Origin: Firm-04 sp964463355
GTDB taxonomy: Bacteria > Bacillota > Clostridia > Oscillospirales > Ruminococcaceae
Length of the DNA stretch: 64,000 nucleotides
Direction: 5' to 3'
Assembly (NCBI GenBank): GCA_964463355.1
Contig: CAYXBP010000003.1
Coordinates: forward strand, 62,001-126,000
Below are positions 7,064 through 14,657 of the stretch, piece by piece (the stretch's first letter is position 1; every line of letters starts with the position of its first letter). A program made the position numbers and the translations under genes. The notes beneath the pieces are model-generated. The model saw only the letters and a program-made list of their open reading frames with translations, had not been told where the DNA came from and searched no databases.

Positions 7064-9157
7064 TCAGTCTTCGGCAGTGCTTTCGTTTTTCAAGCTTTCC
7101 ACGACTTCATTGACCAAGTTAGAGGGCAGTGTTTCATAGCGCAGGAAGTTGAAAGTGAACTCGCCCATACCTTTTGCCACCTGCCGCAGATATGTAGCAA
7201 AATCGTGCATTTCGCGTATCGGCACCTCCGCAGAGATCACAGTCAGACCCTTTCCGGCAGGCTCCATACCCAGCACTCTGCCGCGACGCTTGTTCAGGTC
7301 GCCCATCACATCGCCCGTTTTTGCGTCGGGAATAGAAACCTCCAGAGAACCAATCGGCTCAAGCAGCACGGGGTCGGCAAGCTTCAGACCTTCCTTGTAT
7401 GCCAACGAGGCGGCAGTTTTGAACGCCATTTCGGAGGAATCCACGGGGTGATACGAGCCATCGACCAATGTTGCCTTCAGACCAACCACCGGGCACCCAG
7501 CCAGTACGCCCTTCTTGACGCAATCTTGCAGACCTTTTTCTACCGCAGGGAAGAAATTCTTTGGCACGGCTCCGCCGAACACGCGCTCCTCAAATACGAG
7601 AGAATCGCTGTCACAGGGTTCAAATTCGATGACGACATCGCCGAACTGCCCGTGACCGCCCGACTGTTTCTTATGCTTGCCGCGCTGTGAAACCTTCTTG
7701 CGGATGGTTTCACGATATGCAATGCGCGGTATTTCCAACAAAACATCCACGCCGAATTTGCTTTTTAACTTGGAAATTGCAATATCCAAATGCTGATCGC
7801 CCAGACCACTCAGAATGCTCTCCTTGGTCATAGCATCCAGCCCATAGGAAAGGCTTCTATCTTCTTCCAGCAAACGCTGAATGCCCGTGGAGATTTTGGC
7901 TTCATCGCCCTGTGCCTTTGCTTTCACCGCCATCTGGTAGCAGGGCTTGGGGTAGCCGATTTCAGGATATGCAATCACACGCTCGGGTGCGCAGATAGTA
8001 TCGCCCGTATTAGCAGCGATCTTTGTTGCAACGACGATATCGCCTGCAATTGCTTTTGTGATTTCGGTCTGTTTTTTGCCAATCATGGTATACAGCTTGC
8101 CGATGCGCTCAGGTGCGCCAGTAGTAGCGTTGACCAGTTCTTTTTCGGCAGAAAGTGTACCGGACATCACCTTGATGAAACTCATCTTGCCCACAAAGGG
8201 ATCGGCGATGGTTTTGAATACAAATGCGGAAACAGGTGATTTTTCGTCCATGGCAACGGCAGCTTCCCTGCCGTTTTTATCGGTTGCCTTTACATCGCCC
8301 ATGGCATTGGCAGCTGGCAGATATTTGGTAAACTCAAGCAGCAGGTCAATGCCCATCAGATTGCTGCTGGATACTGTAAACACAGGGTACGCCTTGCCAG
8401 TACGCATACTTGCATGGATACCGTGGCTGATCTCCTCCTGGGTGAATGGCTCACCCGCGAAGAATTTCTCCATCAACGCGTCCTCGGATTCGGCAACTGC
8501 CTCACTAAGGGTTTCAATCAGCGATTCAGCCGTAATGTTCTGTTTATCGCAAAGTACCGTTTCGGTAGTGATCTCACCGATGGCAGGAGTGCCTTTCCCG
8601 CTATATGTGTAGGATTTCAGTCTGCCCAGATGTACCAGAGAAACCGCTTTTCCGTCCACGATCTGCGGCACTACAACAGGGCAAACCGCTGTGCCAAAGT
8701 TCTCTTCAAGCATTTTCAGGGATTTGTAGAAATCCTGGTTGGGGTCATCAATTTTGGTCATGACAAACATGACGTGCTTGCCGCGCTTGATGGCGGCTTC
8801 ATACGCTTTTTTTGTGCCCACGTGAACGCCTGATTTGGCGGAAACGCAAATCATAACCGTATCACCAGCGTACAAGCCTTCATTCATGCTTGCTGCAAAA
8901 TCAAACAGACCAGGGGTATCCATCAAGTTGATCTTGTTTTCGCCAACCTCAAAATTGGCAAGGGAGAGGTTGATTGAAAATTTGCGCTTGATCTCCTCGG
9001 GGTCGTAGTCGCATACGGTATTACCCTCAGCGGATTTCCCCAGACGGTCGGTCACTCCGGCCTGAAACAGCAGTGCTTCTGCAAGCGCAGTTTTACCGCA
9101 GCCGCTATGGCCGGCGAGTGTGACATTTTTGATTTTGCCGGTTTCCAATTGTTTCAT
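7064..9157 (-). CDS. EF-G-like translational GTPase (FusA paralogue)
   Basis: 697 residues, full EF-G length. The order is G domain (P-loop GHSGCGKT at 17-24, DTPG), domain II, and domains III-V (FGDVVIEFEP, then the C-terminal SPDGRR-equivalent region GDVMGDLNKRRGRV). Two motifs differ from canonical EF-G: the P-loop is GHSGCGKT rather than GHxDxGKT, and the G4 motif is TKID rather than NKxD. This subfamily is widespread in Firmicutes beside the housekeeping fusA; its role is poorly defined. fusA normally sits with rpsL-rpsG, which are absent here, supporting a paralogue. Single gene with its own promoter. Confidence 0.85.
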   Translation of the reverse strand: MKQLETGKIKNVTLAGHSGCGKTALAEALLFQAGVTDRLGKSAEGNTVCDYDPEEIKRKFSINLSLANFEVGENKINLMDTPGLFDFAASMNEGLYAGDTVMICVSAKSGVHVGTKKAYEAAIKRGKHVMFVMTKIDDPNQDFYKSLKMLEENFGTAVCPVVVPQIVDGKAVSLVHLGRLKSYTYSGKGTPAIGEITTETVLCDKQNITAESLIETLSEAVAESEDALMEKFFAGEPFTQEEISHGIHASMRTGKAYPVFTVSSSNLMGIDLLLEFTKYLPAANAMGDVKATDKNGREAAVAMDEKSPVSAFVFKTIADPFVGKMSFIKVMSGTLSAEKELVNATTGAPERIGKLYTMIGKKQTEITKAIAGDIVVATKIAANTGDTICAPERVIAYPEIGYPKPCYQMAVKAKAQGDEAKISTGIQRLLEEDRSLSYGLDAMTKESILSGLGDQHLDIAISKLKSKFGVDVLLEIPRIAYRETIRKKVSQRGKHKKQSGGHGQFGDVVIEFEPCDSDSLVFEERVFGGAVPKNFFPAVEKGLQDCVKKGVLAGCPVVGLKATLVDGSYHPVDSSEMAFKTAASLAYKEGLKLADPVLLEPIGSLEVSIPDAKTGDVMGDLNKRRGRVLGMEPAGKGLTVISAEVPIREMHDFATYLRQVAKGMGEFTFNFLRYETLPSNLVNEVVESLKNESTAED

Positions 9158-9275
9158 GAGATCCTCCCTATCAAGATGTGTGCGCAGTCTATACCGTTTG
9201 ATAAAGATTTCGGAAAAGCAGTGCAGGATTCATTCGCACGAGCCGTACTGCTACAGCACACCCAATACAAAAAAT

Positions 9276-9304
9276 ATTATAACACGCAATGTGGCAACTT
9301 GCAA
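9276..9304 (-). promoter_or_regulatory. Promoter of the EF-G-like gene
   Basis: Minus strand TTGCAA (9304-9299), 17-nt spacer, TATAAT (9281-9276) with extended TGT. It leaves an untranslated leader of about 110 nt in which I see no clear structure. Confidence 0.65.
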
Positions 9305-9414
9305 GCGATATTTGAAATTTCATCATTTTTTATGAAAATTGAGTATTGATTTTGTGCATCCTAACGAATTGCGGCTGCAACATTTCATAGCCGAAAAAAA
9401 TTCGAGGAAAGATA

Positions 9415-9443
9415 TTGACTTTTTTTCACTGCTGTGGTATAAT
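9415..9443 (+). promoter_or_regulatory. Promoter of tRNA-Leu
   Basis: TTGACT (9415-9420), 17-nt spacer, TATAAT (9438-9443) with extended TGG, ending 9 nt before the mature tRNA. Confidence 0.8.
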
Positions 9444-9452
9444 TGATTCCAG

Positions 9453-9536
9453 GCCGATGTGATGGAATTGGCAGACGTGACGGACTCAAAATCCGTTGGT
9501 AGCGATACCGTGCGGGTTCAAGTCCCGCCATCGGCA
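9453..9536 (+). tRNA. tRNA-Leu (anticodon CAA)
   Basis: 84 nt. A 7-bp acceptor stem (GCCGATG with CATCGGC), the 7-nt anticodon loop CTCAAAA with CAA at 9487-9489, a long class II variable arm, and a T-arm with GGTTCAAGTCC. The discriminator base is A and the 3' CCA is not encoded. Reads UUG codons. Confidence 0.95.
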
Positions 9537-9544
9537 CTCAAAGG

Positions 9545-9573
9545 AAAGCGACTTGTATAACAAGTCGCTTTTT
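9545..9573 (+). terminator. Terminator after tRNA-Leu
   Basis: 11-bp stem (9545-9555 with 9561-9571), 5-nt loop and a T-run. Confidence 0.75.
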
Positions 9574-9645
9574 AACAAGGTACACGTTGTACACTTACAA
9601 GCGGCAGCTGCCGCCCTCCCGCCACCTGAAAGGAGCGCAGTCATC

Positions 9646-9798
9646 ATGAATAACCGTGCGCAACGCCGCGCAGCGGCGAAAGTAAAGCCTGCACAGGAGC
9701 AGAAACAGGATTCCAAGAAGCGTGCGCTTCGCATTGCTGTCATCATCCTTGCCGCAGTGATGACGCTGGGTATTATTCTCATGCCCTTTTTCACATAA
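9646..9798 (+). CDS. Small single-pass membrane protein
   Basis: 50 residues from ATG 9646, with AAAGGAG 10 nt upstream. The N-terminal half is very basic (NNRAQRRAAAKVK, then DSKKR); the rest is one hydrophobic helix (ALRIAVIILAAVMTLGIIL). It should sit in the membrane with the basic half inside. I do not recognise a family; function unknown. It lies between two terminators, just before radA, and has a good ribosome binding site, which is the main support for translation. Confidence 0.65.
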   Translation: MNNRAQRRAAAKVKPAQEQKQDSKKRALRIAVIILAAVMTLGIILMPFFT

Positions 9799-9812
9799 TA
9801 GTATAATGATCT

Positions 9813-9842
9813 GCCGGTATTCGCAATGATGCCGGCTTTTTT
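9813..9842 (+). terminator. Terminator before radA
   Basis: 8-bp stem (9813-9820 with 9829-9836, one G-T pair), 8-nt loop and six Ts. It follows the small membrane protein by 14 nt. Confidence 0.8.
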
Positions 9843-9861
9843 ATAGACAGGAGGATCATGC

Positions 9862-11253
9862 ATGGCGAAAACAAAGATTCGCTACGAATGCACAGCCTGC
9901 GGCGCGGAATACCCCAAATGGAACGGTCGGTGCGCTGCCTGCGGCGCATGGAACAGCATCGAAGAACAGCTGCCAACGGCAAACACCCCTGCTGCAAGCA
10001 TCGGTGGCACGAAGGGAAACACGAGTGCGGCAGCGCAGATACGCGAACTTGCCGATATCAGCACCAACGAAGATATCCGCTATGATACAGGCATCGGGGA
10101 GCTGAACCGTGTACTTGGTGGTGGATTGGTGAAGGGATCACTGGTGTTGCTGGGCGGTGAGCCAGGAATCGGTAAAAGTACGCTGTTGTTGCAGATATGT
10201 CAATTTCTGGGAGAAACTCATTCAGTGCTATATGTTTCTGGTGAAGAGTCCGCACGGCAGATTAAGCTGCGCGCACAGCGGCTGGGTGTGGATACTGAAA
10301 GCCTCTATTTGCTGACCATTACAGATGCTGAGGCGATTTGTGATACGATCATGGAAACTGAGCCAGATGTGGTGATTGTCGATTCTGTGCAAACACTGCA
10401 TATCAATAGCATGAATTCGGGGGCAGGCTCGGTGCCGCAGGTGAGAGAATGTACCAATCTGCTGATGCATACCGCCAAAGCCAAGGAGATACCGATATTT
10501 TTGGTAGGCCATGTCACCAAAGAAGGCTCGATTGCGGGGCCAAAGGTTATGGAGCATATTGTGGACGCAGTGCTGATTTTTGAGGGCGATCGATACCAGA
10601 GCTGCCGTGTTCTGCGTGCGGTAAAGAATCGCTTTGGCTCTACCAACGAGATTGGCGTGTTTGAGATGTCGGATCATGGTCTGCGCGAGGTTGAAAACCC
10701 ATCTGCTATGCTGCTGGAGGGTAGACCGTTGGGAGTATCTGGTACTTGTGTTTGCTGCATGATGGAAGGCAGCCGCCCGATTCTTGCCGAGATACAGGCA
10801 CTGGTATCCAAAAGTACGCTCTCTGCGCCTCGTCGCACTGCAACTGGATTTGATTATAACCGCGTGTATATTCTGCTCGCCGTGCTGGAAAAACGTATGG
10901 GATTGTTTTTTGGCGCGTTGGATGTGTATTTGAACATTGTCGGCGGCTTTCGGTTGGATGAGCCTGCTGGTGATCTGGCAGTTGCTTTGTCTTTGTATTC
11001 TTCATTGATGGATAAGCCCATTGGGGAAACAGTGATGGCATTTGGTGAGATCGGTCTGGGTGGCGAGATTCGTGCCGTATCAAATGCAGCACTGCGCATT
11101 CAGGAGGCAGAACGGTTGGGCTTTACGCTGTGTATACTTCCAAAGCAAACCCTGCGTACCTTGCAGACAGAGCGGTTTCATATCCGTTTGGAGGGGGCTG
11201 CCAATCTGAAAGAAGCGTTTCAAATCTTAGAGCGTGAGGCAAAGTGCAGCTGA
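9862..11253 (+). CDS. radA: DNA repair protein RadA
   Basis: 463 residues from ATG 9862, with AGGAGG upstream. The three expected parts are present: an N-terminal zinc finger (Cys 10, 13, 24, 27), a RecA-like ATPase with Walker A GGEPGIGKST and the RadA-specific KNRFGSTNEIGVFEM, and a Lon-protease-like C-terminal domain lacking protease function. RadA drives branch migration of recombination intermediates with RecA. Length is normal. It follows the terminator at 9813 closely, so its own promoter was not resolved; some read-through is possible. Confidence 0.96.
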   Translation: MAKTKIRYECTACGAEYPKWNGRCAACGAWNSIEEQLPTANTPAASIGGTKGNTSAAAQIRELADISTNEDIRYDTGIGELNRVLGGGLVKGSLVLLGGEPGIGKSTLLLQICQFLGETHSVLYVSGEESARQIKLRAQRLGVDTESLYLLTITDAEAICDTIMETEPDVVIVDSVQTLHINSMNSGAGSVPQVRECTNLLMHTAKAKEIPIFLVGHVTKEGSIAGPKVMEHIVDAVLIFEGDRYQSCRVLRAVKNRFGSTNEIGVFEMSDHGLREVENPSAMLLEGRPLGVSGTCVCCMMEGSRPILAEIQALVSKSTLSAPRRTATGFDYNRVYILLAVLEKRMGLFFGALDVYLNIVGGFRLDEPAGDLAVALSLYSSLMDKPIGETVMAFGEIGLGGEIRAVSNAALRIQEAERLGFTLCILPKQTLRTLQTERFHIRLEGAANLKEAFQILEREAKCS

Positions 11254-11349
11254 ATGTTTGCCGTGTCAATTTAGCGGTAAAAAGCTTTAAATCATCAAAG
11301 TACACAAAACGGAGCAAAAAATCTCTGCAAATCTCGGCATAGCTGCCAC

Positions 11350-11378
11350 TTGCAACCTGCGAAAAATCGTGGTATAAT
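11350..11378 (+). promoter_or_regulatory. Promoter of the aromatic amino acid operon
   Basis: TTGCAA (11350-11355), 17-nt spacer, TATAAT (11373-11378) with extended TGG. Transcription would start near 11385, about 87 nt before the leader peptide and 308 nt before aroF. Confidence 0.75.
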
Positions 11379-11471
11379 AAATGCGTAAGATATCTTATTG
11401 CTTTGATTTCCCGACTGCACAGTGAACAGTTACCACGGCGTATTGCCGAATTTTGTAAAGGAGAAACCGTC

Positions 11472-11591
11472 ATGAACCGTATTTCTACTCTGTTTTACGC
11501 AATTGCATATCGATTTTATGGCTTTATCTATTATTTTGATAAGGTCTGTTGTCGTTTGACTGCGAAAAGCATTGCTGCCTACGGAGTATGA
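11472..11591 (+). CDS. Phe/Tyr-rich leader peptide of the shikimate operon
   Basis: 39 residues from ATG 11472, with AAAGGAG upstream at good spacing. Nine of residues 8-22 are aromatic: Phe 8, 15, 18, 22 (all TTT) and Tyr 9, 13, 16, 20, 21. There is no Trp. It ends at 11591, 44 nt before an intrinsic terminator that precedes aroF. This is the arrangement of ribosome-mediated attenuation: shortage of charged tRNA-Phe or tRNA-Tyr should stall the ribosome in the aromatic run. The stall site leaves 11551-11562 free, and that segment can pair with 11644-11654 in the terminator. Function is inferred from layout; the peptide itself probably has none. Confidence 0.8.
   Translation: MNRISTLFYAIAYRFYGFIYYFDKVCCRLTAKSIAAYGV
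11551..11562 (+). promoter_or_regulatory. Candidate antiterminator arm
   Basis: GTCGTTTGACTG can pair with CAGTCAACGGC at 11644-11654: seven consecutive pairs, a bulged T, then four more (one G-T). This would occupy part of the 5' arm and the loop of the terminator at 11636 and prevent it forming. It starts 14 nt after the last Phe codon of the aromatic run. Confidence 0.55.
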
Positions 11592-11635
11592 TCGGTGAAT
11601 TTCCGCGATTGAAAAACCGTAAACCGTAAACCGCA

Positions 11636-11673
11636 AACGTCCACAGTCAACGGCTGTGGGCGTTTTGTTTTTT
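11636..11673 (+). terminator. Attenuator terminator before aroF
   Basis: 11-bp stem (11636-11646 with 11654-11664, one G-T pair), 7-nt loop, then a T-rich tail to 11673. It lies between the leader peptide and aroF, so full expression of the operon requires bypassing it. Confidence 0.85.
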
Positions 11674-11692
11674 AAGAAAGGATGTATCTATT

Positions 11693-12700
11693 ATGATCGT
11701 TGTATTGAAGCAAAATCCCGATGCACAGCAGCTTGCTACACTAATTGACTGGTTGAAAGAAAAGCATATCGAGGTACACGCCAGTAACGGTAAACTGCAC
11801 ACGATTCTGGGCTTGGTGGGCGATACCGCTGCGATTGATGCAGATCTTATTGCTGCACTGGATATTGTAGAGGATGTAAAGCGCGTGCAGGAGCCATATA
11901 AGAATGCAAACCGCAAATTTCATCCCGAACCAACCATTGTTCCCGTGGGTGATACGCAAATCGGTGGCGGTACATTGACTTTGATGGCGGGGCCATGCTC
12001 TGTGGAAAGCGAAGAACAGATTGTTGCCATTGCAAAAAGTGTAAAGGAAAGCGGTGCCACGCTGCTGCGCGGTGGCGCGTTCAAGCCACGTACCTCGCCG
12101 TATTCGTTTCAAGGTATGGGTGCCGAAGGGCTGGAACTGCTGAAAGTTGCAAGACAGGAAACAGGTCTGCCCATCGTTACCGAGATCATGGATACCGCAC
12201 AACTGCCCTTGTTCAAGGATGTAGATGTGATTCAGGTGGGAGCGCGCAATATGCAGAATTTTGATTTGCTTAAGCAGCTTGGCAGGCAGGAAAAACCTGT
12301 TATGATCAAGCGCGGACTTTCTGCGACCTATGAGGAGTGGCTGATGAGTGCCGAATATGTTATGGCAGGGGGCAATCACAATGTGATTCTCTGCGAGCGT
12401 GGTGTACGTACCTTTGAAACATATACTCGTAATATGCTGGATCTTGGTGCAGTACCTGTGCTGCGCAAATTGACTCATCTGCCCGTGATCATTGATCCCA
12501 GTCACGCTGCCGGTAAGGCATGGCTGGTGCCACAGCTTTCGGTAGCGGCGGTTGCGGCAGGTTGTGATGGCTTGATCATTGAGGTACACAATGACCCAGA
12601 ACACGCTGCCTGCGACGGCCCCCAGTCTATTCGTCCAGAAACATTTGATGCGCTGGCAAAGAAACTGCGCGGTTTGCATAGCTATATGGAAGAAAGCTGA
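11693..12700 (+). CDS. aroF: 3-deoxy-7-phosphoheptulonate (DAHP) synthase, type I-beta
   Basis: 335 residues from ATG 11693, with AAAGGATG upstream. It condenses phosphoenolpyruvate and erythrose 4-phosphate in the first step of the shikimate pathway. The N-terminal ~85 residues are a ferredoxin-like domain (start MIVVLKQ) of the kind that mediates feedback control by Phe/Tyr in this subclass. The barrel follows with MAGPCSVES, RGGAFKPRTSPYSFQG, GARNMQNFDLL, MIKRGLSAT and IIDPSHAAGK. First structural gene after the attenuator, which suits control at the entry point. Confidence 0.95.
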   Translation: MIVVLKQNPDAQQLATLIDWLKEKHIEVHASNGKLHTILGLVGDTAAIDADLIAALDIVEDVKRVQEPYKNANRKFHPEPTIVPVGDTQIGGGTLTLMAGPCSVESEEQIVAIAKSVKESGATLLRGGAFKPRTSPYSFQGMGAEGLELLKVARQETGLPIVTEIMDTAQLPLFKDVDVIQVGARNMQNFDLLKQLGRQEKPVMIKRGLSATYEEWLMSAEYVMAGGNHNVILCERGVRTFETYTRNMLDLGAVPVLRKLTHLPVIIDPSHAAGKAWLVPQLSVAAVAAGCDGLIIEVHNDPEHAACDGPQSIRPETFDALAKKLRGLHSYMEES

Positions 12701-12723
12701 TGAGTAGAAAGGATATATCGTAT

Positions 12724-13560
12724 ATGAACATCACAATTGTTGGGCTGGGTTTGATCGGTGGATCGTTTGCCAAGGCAACAAAGAGCCGTACGCTGCATAC
12801 CGTAATGGGTTGCGATCTTGATGATGAGGTTAAGCTGTTTGCGAGGCTGACCGGGGCGATTGATAAGCCATTTGATGCGACTCTGCTGCCCGAAAGTAAC
12901 CTGATTCTGTTGGCATTGCGACCCCATGCGGCGATCAACTGGCTGAAGGAATACGCGCCGCAGATTGCGAAAACTGCCATTGTGGTGGATATGTGCGGCA
13001 CAAAGCGTGAGGTCTGTGCGGAGATGGGTGCCATTGCGAAGCAATATGGCTTTATGTATGTGGGAGGGCATCCTATGGCAGGCAAGGAGTGCGGCGGATT
13101 TGTAAACGCTGCTGAAAACCTCTATGATGGTGCTTCTATGATTCTGACCCCAGACAACAGTGTGGATATGAAAACGCTGGAGCTGCTAAAAAACTATTTC
13201 ACAGATATCGGCTTTGCCAACCTGACTTTTTCTACCCCAGAGGAGCATGATGAAATCATTGCTTACACCTCGCAGCTGGCACATATCGTATCGGGCGCGT
13301 ATGTAAAATCACCCACTGCCGCCAAACGGCGCGGTTTTTCTGCGGGCAGCTTTAAAGATATGACCCGTGTGGCACGTTTGGATGAGGATATGTGGACGGA
13401 GCTGATGATGCAAAACAGTGATTTTCTTTGCGAGGAGTTGGCTACGCTTATTGCAAAGCTGAACGAATACTGCGAGGCGTTGCAAACGAAAGATGCTGAT
13501 GCACTGCGTGAATGTCTGAAAGAGGGCAGAATCTGCAAGGCAAATGTTGGCGGAAATTAA
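12724..13560 (+). CDS. tyrA: Prephenate dehydrogenase
   Basis: 278 residues from ATG 12724; AGAAAGGA lies about 11 nt upstream, and an ATG at 12700 overlapping the aroF stop is less likely because the Rossmann motif GLGLIGGSFAKA begins near residue 7 from 12724. It oxidatively decarboxylates prephenate to 4-hydroxyphenylpyruvate, the precursor of Tyr, with NAD(P)+. GGHPMAGKE carries the conserved prephenate-binding His. No C-terminal ACT domain is visible, so feedback control may rest on the leader and on aroF. Confidence 0.93.
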   Translation: MNITIVGLGLIGGSFAKATKSRTLHTVMGCDLDDEVKLFARLTGAIDKPFDATLLPESNLILLALRPHAAINWLKEYAPQIAKTAIVVDMCGTKREVCAEMGAIAKQYGFMYVGGHPMAGKECGGFVNAAENLYDGASMILTPDNSVDMKTLELLKNYFTDIGFANLTFSTPEEHDEIIAYTSQLAHIVSGAYVKSPTAAKRRGFSAGSFKDMTRVARLDEDMWTELMMQNSDFLCEELATLIAKLNEYCEALQTKDADALRECLKEGRICKANVGGN

Positions 13561-13580
13561 TGCAGCCGAAGGAGAATACC

Positions 13581-14657
13581 ATGAAAACAGTAACCGTTGA
13601 GCTTGCCGATGCAGCATATCCTGTGATGATGGAGCAAGGCTTGCGACACCGCTGTGGTGCCTTGCTTGCGGAACGGATCAAGCCGTGCAAGATTGCTGTG
13701 ATTACAGATGAAAATGTTGCATCGCTTTATCTTGCTGATGTGGGCGCATCGCTGACGCAGGCAGGATTTACCGTATTGCCCATTATTGTAGCACCTGGTG
13801 AGGGTTCAAAATCTTTTGAAACGCTTGCCAAGGTTGTAGAGAGGCTGGCAGCGGAAAAATTTACCCGTACAGATTGCGCCCTTGCACTGGGTGGCGGTGT
13901 TGTTGGTGATTTAACAGGATTTGCCGCAGGTTGTTATCTTCGTGGAATCCCCTTTGTGCAGATGCCTACTACATTGCTTGCAGCTGTGGATGCTTCTGTG
14001 GGTGGCAAAACGGCTGTGAATTTGAATGCGGGCAAGAATCTGGCTGGATTGTTTTATCAGCCCCAAATGGTAATATGTGATCCTGAATGCTTGCAGACTC
14101 TTACATCGCATTGTATTGCGGATGGCGCGGCAGAGGCGATTAAAACGGGCATTCTTGGTGATGACCAGCTGTTTGATATCTATGAAAACGGCAACCCTGC
14201 TACATCTTATGAGGAAATCATTGCGCGTTGCGTAGCTTATAAGGCGAAAATTGTGGCAGCAGATCCCACAGAGCATTCAGTGCGCAAGCTGCTGAATCTG
14301 GGACATACTGTTGGTCATGCCATTGAAAGAGCCTCAGATTTTGCCATTTCTCATGGGCACGCAGTGAGCATTGGCATAGCATATGTTACCAGAGCTGTCA
14401 AAAAGCGTGGATTGTTGCAAGAGGATACAGCAAAGCGGATTCTTGCTACATTGGAACGCAACGCACTGCCCATTCACACTACATTCGATATTGATACACT
14501 GGATGCACTGACCAAGGTAGATAAAAAGGCAGCGGGTGCGTCGATTACTGTGATTCTGCCCGAAGGGATTGGCAATTGTCGGTTAGAAAAAATCGCGCTG
14601 GATGAGATGCGGCGGCTGATTGCTGACGGTGTAGCGGAGGAGGCGTATCGCCCATGA
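13581..14657 (+). CDS. aroB: 3-dehydroquinate synthase
   Basis: 358 residues from ATG 13581, with AAGGAG 6 nt upstream. It cyclises DAHP to 3-dehydroquinate using NAD+ and a divalent metal. Visible are the NAD-binding LALGGGVVGDLTGFAAG, TTLLAAVDASVGGKTAVN, the metal-site residues in DGAAEAIKTG, and NLGHTVGHAIE with SHGHAVSIG. Its stop overlaps the aroA start by 4 nt (ATGA), so the two are translationally coupled. Confidence 0.97.
   Translation: MKTVTVELADAAYPVMMEQGLRHRCGALLAERIKPCKIAVITDENVASLYLADVGASLTQAGFTVLPIIVAPGEGSKSFETLAKVVERLAAEKFTRTDCALALGGGVVGDLTGFAAGCYLRGIPFVQMPTTLLAAVDASVGGKTAVNLNAGKNLAGLFYQPQMVICDPECLQTLTSHCIADGAAEAIKTGILGDDQLFDIYENGNPATSYEEIIARCVAYKAKIVAADPTEHSVRKLLNLGHTVGHAIERASDFAISHGHAVSIGIAYVTRAVKKRGLLQEDTAKRILATLERNALPIHTTFDIDTLDALTKVDKKAAGASITVILPEGIGNCRLEKIALDEMRRLIADGVAEEAYRP

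Noticed and set aside
9158..9275. Riboswitch before the EF-G-like gene
   Set aside because: The leader is long enough, but I could not find stable paired elements or a terminator/antiterminator switch.
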